Position numbers and translations under genes: made by a program. Source: Verrucomicrobiota bacterium (lineage in GTDB: Bacteria; Verrucomicrobiota; Verrucomicrobiia; Opitutales; Opitutaceae). From it: 5,616 nucleotides of DNA. The first letter of the stretch is position 1. The number at the start of each line of letters is the position of its first letter. The stretch is from assembly GCA_023446735.1 (NCBI GenBank), contig JAEXPQ010000116.1, forward strand, positions 1 through 5,616, read 5' to 3'. A model generated the notes under the pieces. That model did not search any database. It saw nothing but the letters and a program-made list of their open reading frames with translations, and was not told the DNA's origin. This document shows, piece by piece, positions 1 to 5,616 of this stretch.

Positions 1-7
1 CGGGGTG

Positions 8-1426
8 CTACGCGATATGGTTTTCAAAGCGGGTAATGTCCTTGAGGAAGGTTAATTTGATTTCTCCTACCGGTCCGTTTCGTTGCTTGGCAACGATCAA
101 ATCCGCCGAGTCGGCCGCGGTCTGGAATTTCTCGTCGGCATCCTTCGGTCGCGCCAGCATCAACACGACGTCCGCATCCTGCTCGATGGAGCCGGATTCG
201 CGGAGATCGGACAGACGGGGCACGCGGTTTTCTTTCTCGGAGGCACGGTTGAGCTGCGAAAGGACAATCACGGGCACGTGGAGTTCCTTCGCCATGCCCT
301 TCAGACCGCGGGAAATTTCCGCCACCTGCTGTTCGCGGTTCGCCTTCGGATCGGTGCCGGAGACGAGCTGCAGGTAGTCGACCATGATCATGCCCAGCCC
401 GCCGCGATCGCGCATCTTCTGCGCCACGCGCCGGGCCTTCGCCCGCATCTCCATGATCGAGATGCTGCTGGAGTCGTCGATCATGATGGGGGCGTTCTTG
501 AGCGCCTCCGCCGAGCGGCCGAGGCGCGAGGTCTCCTCGCTGTCGCGGCCAACGAAACCGTCGCGCAACCGCTGCATGTTCACCCGCGCGTGCGAGCAGA
601 GCATGCGCAACGCGATCTGCGAGGAACCCATTTCGAGGCTGAACAACAGCACGCCCACCGGCGGCGTCTTCTTCGGGTTGGCCGGCAGCGCGGCCGCCTC
701 GGCGATGTTCAACGCCAGCGAGGTTTTGCCCATCGACGGGCGCGCCGCCAGGATGGTCATTTCCTGCTTCTGGAAACCGAAGAGCATCTTGTCGAGATCC
801 ACGAACCCCGAGCTCACGCCGGTCAGCTCGCCACGCCGCTCGAGCATCTTCGCGATGACCGCCGTGGCCTCCTTGATCGGCTCCTTCATCTCGCGGGCCG
901 AGTCGTTCGTCCGATCCTGCGTCACCTGAAACATGTCGCGCTCGACCTTGTCGATGAACTCCTCGATGCCGCCCTGGTATTGGTAGCACTTCTCGATCGC
1001 CCCGGTCGCCACGCCGATCAACTGCCGCAACAGCGCGTTCTCCCGCACCTGCTCCAGAAAATACGTCCGGTGCGCCGTCGTCGGAATCCGGTTCGTGATC
1101 TGATTGAGCCGCACCAAGCCGCCGACCGCATCGAGCAGGTTCTTCTTGCGCAGCTCCTCCGCCAGCACCGCCTCGTCCACCGGATGGCCGGCGCGGTAGA
1201 TCTCGCACAGTACTTCGAAGATCACCCGATTGCCCGGATCGTAGAACGACTCCGGGGTCAGCTTCGCCTCCACGCACGACGACACGCTGTCGCCGCCGTC
1301 GATCAGGCAGCAGGCCAATAAAGACTCCTCCGCCTCCACGCTGTGGGGCGGTGTGCGGCCGCCGGCCGGCGCGGAGCGCGGCGCGTCGTCGTCTCGGTAA
1401 CGGCGTGTTGAGTTCTCGGGGGGCAT
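8..1426 (-). CDS. dnaB: Replicative DNA helicase DnaB
   Basis: This gene encodes the hexameric replicative helicase that unwinds the chromosome at the fork using ATP and recruits primase; it acts in the cytoplasm. With the ATG at 1424-1426 the protein has 472 residues, the usual DnaB length. The N-terminal primase-interacting domain begins near residue 27 (PHSVEAEESLL). The C-terminal RecA-like motor carries Walker A ARPSMGKT (228-235), Walker B MIMVDYLQL (346-354), SQLNR (390-394), RLSDLRESGSIEQDAD (404-419, including the arginine-rich DnaB signature) and KQRNGP (447-452). No intein or frameshift interrupts it. An in-frame TTG at 1484-1486 would add 20 residues, but that extension (Cys/Arg/Ser-rich) is unlike DnaB; the ATG is preferred although it has no clear Shine-Dalgarno. 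The gene is divergent from the DUF1015 gene and its terminator lies outside the window. Confidence 0.97.
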   Translation of the reverse strand: MPPENSTRRYRDDDAPRSAPAGGRTPPHSVEAEESLLACCLIDGGDSVSSCVEAKLTPESFYDPGNRVIFEVLCEIYRAGHPVDEAVLAEELRKKNLLDAVGGLVRLNQITNRIPTTAHRTYFLEQVRENALLRQLIGVATGAIEKCYQYQGGIEEFIDKVERDMFQVTQDRTNDSAREMKEPIKEATAVIAKMLERRGELTGVSSGFVDLDKMLFGFQKQEMTILAARPSMGKTSLALNIAEAAALPANPKKTPPVGVLLFSLEMGSSQIALRMLCSHARVNMQRLRDGFVGRDSEETSRLGRSAEALKNAPIMIDDSSSISIMEMRAKARRVAQKMRDRGGLGMIMVDYLQLVSGTDPKANREQQVAEISRGLKGMAKELHVPVIVLSQLNRASEKENRVPRLSDLRESGSIEQDADVVLMLARPKDADEKFQTAADSADLIVAKQRNGPVGEIKLTFLKDITRFENHIA

Positions 1427-1565
1427 GCGGGAAGCGACCGATGGCGACAGAGTTCTCGACGCACCGCAACGGCAAGTTGTTCGCAAAGTACTCCCGACAC
1501 CGGTTCGTCACCGTTCCGCCGCTTGCTTTCGTTCCGCCAACCTGCTCCGTTGCCCGCGTTCCATT
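1427..1565. other. Divergent intergenic region between dnaB and the DUF1015 gene
   Basis: This 139-bp spacer must hold the promoters of both flanking genes, because they are transcribed away from each other. I see no convincing -35/-10 pair and no strong Shine-Dalgarno before either start codon. The bases just upstream of the plus-strand ATG at 1566 are pyrimidine-rich and lack any AGGA-like element. Confidence 0.4.
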
Positions 1566-2783
1566 ATGCGAATCCGTTCCTACCGCGCCCTCCGCCCGCA
1601 GCCGCAGCTTGCCGGCCAGATCGCCTCCGTGCCGTACGACGTCGTCAACACCGCCGAATGTCGCGCCCTCGTCGAAGGCAACCCGTTGAGCATGCTCCGC
1701 ATCGCCCGCTCCGACCTCGAGTTCTCCGACGCCACCGACCCCTATTCCGAGCCCGTCTACGCCCGCGCCAAGGAGAACTTCCAGAAGCTCATCGAGGCCG
1801 GCCACCTCGTCCGCGAATCCGCCCCCTCGCTCTACGTCTATCAGCAGCAGATGGGCGCCCACATCCAGACCGGCGTCGCCGCGCTCTGCCACGTGGAGGA
1901 TTACGACAACATCCTCTTCTAGAAGCACGAGAAGACCCGCAATGACAAGGAGGACGACCGCGTGCGCCACACCGGCACCCTCTCCGCCAACCCCGGCCCC
2001 GTCTTCCTCACCTATCGCGACCAGCCGGCCATCGACACCATCGTCGCCGCCGCCATCGCCAGCGAGCCGTTGATGAGCTTCGTCGCCCACGACGGCATCC
2101 GCCACACCGTCTGGCGCATCACCGCGCCGGCCTCCCTCGTCGAGGCCTTCAAGCAGGTCCCCTGCACCTACATCGCCGACGGCCACCACCGCGCCGCGTC
2201 CGCCGCCCGCGTCGCCCGCGAACGCCGCGCCGCCAACCCTGCCCACACCGGCGACGAGGACTACAACTGGTTCCTCACCGTCCTTTTCCCGGCGAAACAG
2301 CTACGCATCCTCCCCTACAACCGACTCGTCCTCGAGCTCCAGGGCCGCTCCGCCCGCCAGCTCCTCGGCGAACTCGGCCGCGTCGGCGCCGTCACATCCA
2401 CCACTTCCCCGGCGCCCGCCGCCCCGGGCAGCGTGCACCTCTACATGGAAGGCCAGTGGCACGCCCTCGCGCTCAACCCGCCCCCCGGCGCCGATCCCGT
2501 CTCCCGCCTCGATGTCAGCCTCCTGCAGGACAAGGTCCTCGATCCCCTCCTCGGCATCGACGATCCGCGCACCAGCAAACGCATCGACTTCGTCGGCGGC
2601 ATCCGCGGCACCAAGTACCTCGAGGAGGCCGTCAACGCCGGCCGCGCCGCCATCGCCTTCTCGATGCACGCCGTGACGATCGAGCAGCTCATGGACATCT
2701 CCGACGCCGGCCAGATCATGCCGCCGAAGAGCACCTGGTTCGAGCCGAAGCTGCGCGACGGTCTCTTCATGCACCAGTTCTGA
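1566..2783 (+). pseudogene. DUF1015-family protein gene interrupted by an in-frame TAG
   Basis: Read through one TAG at 1920-1922 (codon 119), this frame gives a 405-position protein, about the normal length of the DUF1015 family, whose biochemical role is not known to me. The start MRIRSYRALRPQP at 1566, the early SVPYDVVNT motif (near residues 22-29), the KHEKTRNDKEDDR block (120-132, directly after the stop), DGHHRAAS (205-212) and the C-terminal MPPKSTWFEPKL block all look like family hallmarks. Both halves are in the same frame with the same GC-rich third positions, so there is no frameshift. Strictly decoded, it yields a 118-residue fragment, plus perhaps a second product from a GTG at 1962. 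The lesion may be a recent nonsense mutation, a sequencing error (AAG for Lys to TAG would be one base) or a suppressed stop. No Shine-Dalgarno is visible. A strong terminator follows 28 bp after the final TGA. Confidence 0.85.
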
Positions 2784-2811
2784 GCGGCGACGCCCGCGTC
2801 TCCACCTTGCC

Positions 2812-2838
2812 GGGCCGGCCTCACCGCCGGCCCTTTTT
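2812..2838 (+). terminator. Rho-independent terminator of the DUF1015 gene
   Basis: A perfect 8-bp GC stem (GGGCCGGC at 2812-2819 with GCCGGCCC at 2826-2833) encloses a 6-nt loop and is followed at once by five T residues (2834-2838). It begins 28 bp after the stop codon of the DUF1015 gene, where a plus-strand terminator is expected. Confidence 0.88.
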
Positions 2839-2875
2839 GTTTCCCTGTTCCCGCGCCTCTCGGTGTTTGGCGACG

Positions 2876-2900
2876 AAAAAGGCCGGCGGTCGGCCGGCCT
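2876..2900 (-). terminator. Rho-independent terminator of the PEP-CTERM gene
   Basis: Read on the minus strand, AGGCCGGC (2900-2893), a 5-nt loop and GCCGGCCT (2887-2880) form an 8-bp stem whose last base pair leads into a T run (A at 2876-2880 on the plus strand). It lies about 160 bp past the stop of the minus-strand PEP-CTERM gene, facing the plus-strand terminator 37 bp away. The two hairpins share the same GGCCGGC core. Confidence 0.8.
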
Positions 2901-3060
2901 CGGGCGCTGACACCGCGGGCAATCCCTATACGTGTCCAGGCTCGAGGGACGAGCGCCAGACCGTCGGTGAGCTGATCCCGTGCGCTGATTTGTTCGGAGT
3001 CTCGCTGGGCACTCCGGCTCTCGACGCGCGTCGTGTCGACCCTCGACGGACGAACTTGGC

Positions 3061-3909
3061 TCAGGCCGCGCCGCGCCGCCACCGGCGCCACCCGGCCAAG
3101 GCCAGACTCGCGGCGCCGAACAGCATCGCGTAGGTCGCGGGCTCCGGGATGGCCGAGGCGAAGGTGCTGACCCGGTATTGATTCTCCGGCAACGTCGTGG
3201 GACTGAAGGCCGGCTGGTTCGCCTCGGCCCAGCTATTCGCGTTGAGACTGAAGTCGAAGGTGTAGTAGCCGTTGTAGGTCGAGATCGCGCTCGTGTTCTG
3301 GAACACGCCGCGGAACCGGCCGCTCATCCCCGTCGGATCGCCCTGGGCGATGTACATCCCGGCGCCGCCGTCCCACACGGCCGGGGACAGGCCGCTCGCG
3401 ACCAGCTCGAACTCGTAGGACAGGAACGTCCCGCCCTGGCCCTCGTTCGCCGTCGTGTTCCACAAGCGGGTGTTGTACAGCGTCCCGGTGCCGCTCAGGG
3501 CGTTCGCGCCGCTCAGGTTGAGCGTGAAGGTCGTGAGCGCGGCATCGAATGCGCCGGAACTCGCCGCCACCGACGCCAGCGAGTTGTCGATCAACTGGAC
3601 GAACCCCGTATTCTGGTTGTTCGGATTGCCTTGCCCGTAGGTGACGCCCCCGGGCGTCAGATACCAACCGGTGCCGATCCAGAGCGCGGGCGTGCCTGTC
3701 CCCTCGTGGTAGCTCAGCACGAGGTCGCGGCTCTCCGGCGCCAGCACGCCGGCGGCCACCGCGTTGGTGCCGTTTTGGGCATCGGCCAGCGTATCGTAAC
3801 GAGTGACGGTTCCCATGTAGGCGAGTCGCAACGAATCGGCGACGATCTGGGCGGACACCGCGGCGGTCCCGGCGACCACGACAGCTGCAGACAAGACAAC
3901 AGCGCGCAT
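3061..3909 (-). CDS. Secreted PEP-CTERM sorting-domain protein of unknown function
   Basis: This encodes a 282-residue exported protein probably anchored or processed at the cell surface by the exosortase system. The start at 3909 is chosen because a signal peptide follows directly (basic MR, hydrophobic residues 3-19, likely cleavage after VSA at residue 20) and an AAGGA Shine-Dalgarno sits 5 nt upstream. Residues 21-250 have no cysteine and are rich in Gly, Asn, Thr, Ser and aromatic residues, as in extracellular beta-structured proteins; I recognise no catalytic motif or named domain. The C-terminus has the sorting signal: IPEPATYA (254-261) with the PEP triplet at 255-257, a hydrophobic helix to about 273, and a WRRWRR tail (274-279). 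The gene converges on the DUF1015 gene and diverges from the metal transporter. No exosortase is in the window. Confidence 0.92.
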   Translation of the reverse strand: MRAVVLSAAVVVAGTAAVSAQIVADSLRLAYMGTVTRYDTLADAQNGTNAVAAGVLAPESRDLVLSYHEGTGTPALWIGTGWYLTPGGVTYGQGNPNNQNTGFVQLIDNSLASVAASSGAFDAALTTFTLNLSGANALSGTGTLYNTRLWNTTANEGQGGTFLSYEFELVASGLSPAVWDGGAGMYIAQGDPTGMSGRFRGVFQNTSAISTYNGYYTFDFSLNANSWAEANQPAFSPTTLPENQYRVSTFASAIPEPATYAMLFGAASLALAGWRRWRRGAA

Positions 3910-4204
3910 GACGATCCTTGTTTGGTTGGGGTTTGGCTGCTCCGATGGCTGTGGGGCAGAACAGCGCCGGGCCTCGCAAGCGGGCCAGCACGCCCCATGT
4001 AGTCCAGTATCCGTCCGCCGGCAATGCCGATCTGGGTTCTTCACAACCCTCTCACCCATCCGTTACCGTTTTTTGCGCACATTCCGGCCGCGGCGCCACC
4101 CTCGCGCCCCCGTCTTCGATCGCCACTCGACCAGCATCGACCGCCTATCTGCCACCCCGCTTGACGACTTTGCTACCGTCTCCTTCCTGCACCAACCTCC
4201 CGCC
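3910..4204. other. Divergent intergenic region between the PEP-CTERM and metal-binding-protein genes
   Basis: This 295-bp stretch should contain promoters for both flanking genes. On the minus strand a weak candidate is TTGCCG (4024-4019), a 17-bp spacer and TACATG (4001-3996), about 87 bp before the PEP-CTERM start. On the plus strand TTGACG at 4161-4166 resembles a -35 box but has no AT-rich -10 at the right distance. I found no clear palindrome resembling a Zur or MntR operator. Frames open through this region but lack coding character. Confidence 0.35.
3915..3919 (-). promoter_or_regulatory. Shine-Dalgarno site of the PEP-CTERM gene
   Basis: The minus strand reads AAGGA here, 5 nt before the ATG at 3909. 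It is the only clear ribosome-binding site in the window, and it decides for this start over the upstream in-frame ATG at 4059, whose 50-residue extension is not signal-like. Confidence 0.7.
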
Positions 4205-5254
4205 ATGCGCCCACTCGCCGCCCTCGTTTTCCTCGTCGCCACCACCGCCGGCCTCCTGCCCGCCCGGCCCGCCGACTCCGTCCCGCTCGTCGTCACCGCC
4301 AACACCATCCTCGACGACCTCGTGCGCCAGGTCGGCGGCGACCAAGTCCGTACCCACTGTCTCGTCGCGCCGGGGGCCGACCCGCACACCTTCGAACCCC
4401 GCCCTTCCGACGTGAGGCACCTCGTCCGCGCCGACCTCCTGGTCGTCAACGGGCTCAACCTCGAACCCGCCGTTCTCCGCCTCGCCCAGAACAGCGGCTT
4501 CCGCGGAACGACCCTCGTCGCCACCACCGGCCTCACGCCCCGCGCCGGCGGCTGCGCCCACGATCACCACGAGGAATCCGGCGATCACGATCACGAGCCC
4601 TCGGCAACGCCGAACTCCAGCCCGGCCGCCGCCGCCCACCACGAGCACACCGCCGCCTGCGCCCACGACCACCATGACGCGGAGTCATCGTCTCCGTCCA
4701 CCGCCCACCGTCCACCGTCCACCGACGCCACCCCCGATCCTCACGCCTGGCAGAGCCCGCTGGCCGTGAAGACCTATGTCGCCAACCTCCGCGACGCCCT
4801 CGCCCGCGCCCACCCCGCCGCCGCCGCGCATTACGAGGCCCGCGCCCAGGCCTACCTTGCCGAACTCGACTCCCTCGACCGCTGGGTCCGCGAACAGATC
4901 GCCATCATCCCGGCCGCCCGCCGCAAACTCGTCACGTCCCACGACTCGCTCGGCTACTACGCCGACGCCTACGGTCTCGAGACCATCCCCGTCGCTGGAA
5001 TCGCGGCCTCCGCGGAGACCGACGCCCGCGCCCTCGCCGCGATCATCGACAAGATCCGTCACGAGAAAGTCCCCGCCGTCTTCTTCGAGCTCACCACCAA
5101 CCCGAAGCTCGTCCGCCAGATCGGCGCCGATGCCGGCGTGAGTCTCGCGGAGCCGCTGTTCACCGACAGTCTCGGCGTCCCCGGCTCCGGCGCCGAGACC
5201 TACCTCGACCTCATCCGCACCAACACCACCCGCATCGTCTCCGCGCTCAAGTGA
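4205..5254 (+). CDS. Metal ABC transporter substrate-binding protein (ZnuA/TroA-like, cluster A-I) with His-rich loop
   Basis: This 349-residue periplasmic protein should capture zinc or manganese and deliver it to an ABC permease. The ATG at 4205 gives an N-terminal hydrophobic signal (residues 4-20, likely cleavage near ARPA); there is no lipobox cysteine. Fold landmarks of the family are ANTILDDLVRQVGGD (32-46), GADPHTFEPRPSD (57-69), DPHAWQSP (178-185), TSHDSLGYYADAYGL (244-258), VFFELTTNPKL (292-302) and LFTDSLG (318-324). The expected metal ligands are His61, His180, His246 and Asp321, the His3Asp set of TroA/ZnuA-type proteins. Residues 116-158 form a His/Asp-rich loop with two CAHDHH copies (117-122 and 152-157), as in zinc-specific members. 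Residues 164-173 are encoded by a heptanucleotide tandem repeat. No Shine-Dalgarno is visible. The ATPase gene follows after 181 bp. Zinc is favoured over manganese, by inference from the loop. Confidence 0.93.
   Translation: MRPLAALVFLVATTAGLLPARPADSVPLVVTANTILDDLVRQVGGDQVRTHCLVAPGADPHTFEPRPSDVRHLVRADLLVVNGLNLEPAVLRLAQNSGFRGTTLVATTGLTPRAGGCAHDHHEESGDHDHEPSATPNSSPAAAAHHEHTAACAHDHHDAESSSPSTAHRPPSTDATPDPHAWQSPLAVKTYVANLRDALARAHPAAAAHYEARAQAYLAELDSLDRWVREQIAIIPAARRKLVTSHDSLGYYADAYGLETIPVAGIAASAETDARALAAIIDKIRHEKVPAVFFELTTNPKLVRQIGADAGVSLAEPLFTDSLGVPGSGAETYLDLIRTNTTRIVSALK
4694..4721 (+). repeat. Heptanucleotide tandem repeat inside the binding-protein gene
   Basis: Four contiguous 7-bp units read CCGTCCA, CCGCCCA, CCGTCCA, CCGTCCA; a partial unit CCGACG follows. 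They encode residues 164-173 of the binding protein (PSTAHRPPST), a Pro/Ser/Thr linker between the His-rich loop and DPHAW. Because 7 is not a multiple of 3, gain or loss of one unit would shift the reading frame. Confidence 0.85.
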
Positions 5255-5320
5255 TGCGCCCGCAGCAGCCGCTTTCCCTGTCGACGCGTCCTGCGATCCT
5301 TCGTTCCCTTCATCCCATTC

Positions 5321-5421
5321 CGTGAGTCCGCCTTCCGAATTCCGTCCTCTCCCGTCCGTCTCGCGCGATACTCCGCCGTCCGTCGTCCGTCCTCCGGCTT
5401 CCGCCGTCTGCCCTCCGTGCT
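5321..5421 (+). repeat. Degenerate heptanucleotide repeat tract (CCGNCNT) in the transporter spacer
   Basis: Between the binding-protein and ATPase genes the sequence has a 7-bp period. The first block (5328-5348) reads CCGCCTT, CCGAATT, CCGTCCT. After a weaker stretch and a 3-bp phase shift, a second block (5373-5407) reads CCGCCGT, CCGTCGT, CCGTCCT, CCGGCTT, CCGCCGT; all five units fit CCGNCNT. Weaker units (CTGCCCT, CCGTGCT) follow to 5421, and a pyrimidine-rich lead-in with similar spacing precedes from about 5300. Third-position GC in the frame of the downstream ATPase falls to about two thirds here, against nearly all in the genes, so the tract is probably not coding. It fills most of the 181 bp between two genes that would normally be close together. 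Confidence 0.72.
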
Positions 5422-5435
5422 GCTGCCCCGGTCCC

Positions 5436-5616
5436 TTGCACCAGCACGACATCATCCGTCTGCAGGACGTCACCGTCGCCTACGGTCGCCGCCTCGCCGT
5501 GGACAGCGTCACCGCGCAGATTCACTGCGGCAGCCTCACCGCCATCCTCGGCCCCAACGGCGCCGGCAAGAGCACCCTCCTGCGCGCCATCCTCGGCTGG
5601 ATGCCGCTCACGCGCG
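5436..5616 (+). CDS. Metal ABC transporter ATP-binding subunit (partial, cut by window end)
   Basis: The visible 60 residues are the beginning of an ABC ATPase that would power metal uptake with the adjacent binding protein. They show the N-terminal beta strand IIRLQDVTVAYG, the segment GSLTAILGPNGAGKST with Walker A GPNGAGKST (5550-5576), and LLRAILGWMPL, wording typical of ZnuC/MntB-type ATPases. The Q-loop, signature motif and Walker B lie beyond the window. The start is uncertain: TTG at 5436 gives the short N-terminus usual for the family, but has no Shine-Dalgarno. A GTG at 5322 in the same open frame would add 38 Pro/Ser/Cys-rich residues encoded by the heptamer repeat, which is less likely given its codon bias. 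Cotranscription with the upstream gene is likely, but the 181-bp spacer is long for such an operon. Confidence 0.9.
   Translation, partial: MHQHDIIRLQDVTVAYGRRLAVDSVTAQIHCGSLTAILGPNGAGKSTLLRAILGWMPLTR

Noticed and set aside
1427..1486. N-terminal extension of DnaB from a TTG at 1484-1486, with GGGAG-like sequence just upstream
   Set aside because: The extra 20 residues are Cys/Arg/Ser-rich and unlike the start of DnaB proteins; the ATG at 1424-1426 gives the family length.
24..2246. Very long open frame on the minus strand across dnaB and the DUF1015 gene
   Set aside because: It lies in another frame of two recognised genes; its Gly/Ala/Asp/Arg-rich translation has no domain and results from GC-rich third positions with few stops.
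2940..2954. Small hairpin GCTCG / CGAGC in the convergent spacer
   Set aside because: A 5-bp stem with no T tract is expected by chance in sequence of this GC content.
2456..3133. Plus-strand open frame crossing both terminators
   Set aside because: It is Arg/Pro-rich, overlaps the DUF1015 gene out of frame and runs through two strong terminators.
3178..4002. Long plus-strand open frame opposite the PEP-CTERM gene
   Set aside because: It is the antisense shadow of a gene with signal peptide, sorting motif and ribosome-binding site; the translation shows no family features.
3910..4059. Fifty-residue extension of the PEP-CTERM protein from an ATG at 4057-4059
   Set aside because: It would bury the clear signal peptide inside the protein, and the downstream ATG has its own Shine-Dalgarno.
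4161..4166. TTGACG as -35 box of the metal transporter operon
   Set aside because: No AT-rich -10 lies 16-18 bp downstream, so it cannot be supported as a promoter.

Overview
The window is high-GC bacterial chromosome with coding regions whose third codon positions are nearly always G or C. A PEP-CTERM surface protein with the short C-terminal form (Pro-Glu-Pro, hydrophobic helix, Arg-rich tail), a standalone DnaB and mostly weak or absent Shine-Dalgarno sequences suggest a verrucomicrobial genome, probably Opitutaceae-like. That placement is inference from protein style, not from a database search.

Layout from left to right: (1) dnaB, the replicative helicase, lies complete on the minus strand (8-1426). 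(2) A 139-bp divergent spacer separates it from a DUF1015-family gene on the plus strand (1566-2783), which is intact except for one in-frame TAG at 1920-1922. (3) Two hairpin-plus-T-tract terminators of opposite polarity (2812-2838 plus, 2876-2900 minus) close the convergent pair formed by the DUF1015 gene and a PEP-CTERM protein gene on the minus strand (3061-3909). (4) A 295-bp divergent spacer leads to a metal-ABC-transporter locus on the plus strand: a ZnuA/TroA-type periplasmic binding protein with a His-rich loop (4205-5254), a 181-bp low-complexity spacer, and the start of the ATP-binding subunit (from about 5436), cut by the window end. The permease would be expected further downstream.

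The binding protein and ATPase should act together in uptake of zinc or manganese. dnaB, the DUF1015 gene and the PEP-CTERM gene have no evident functional link to them or to each other.

Two things stand out. The first is the lone TAG inside an otherwise well-conserved DUF1015 gene. The second is a heptanucleotide-periodic repeat (units beginning CCG, broadly CCGNCNN) that occurs inside the binding-protein gene, encoding the linker after the His-rich loop, and again in degenerate form across the spacer before the ATPase gene. I found no RNA genes, CRISPR arrays, insertion sequences or new defence system.
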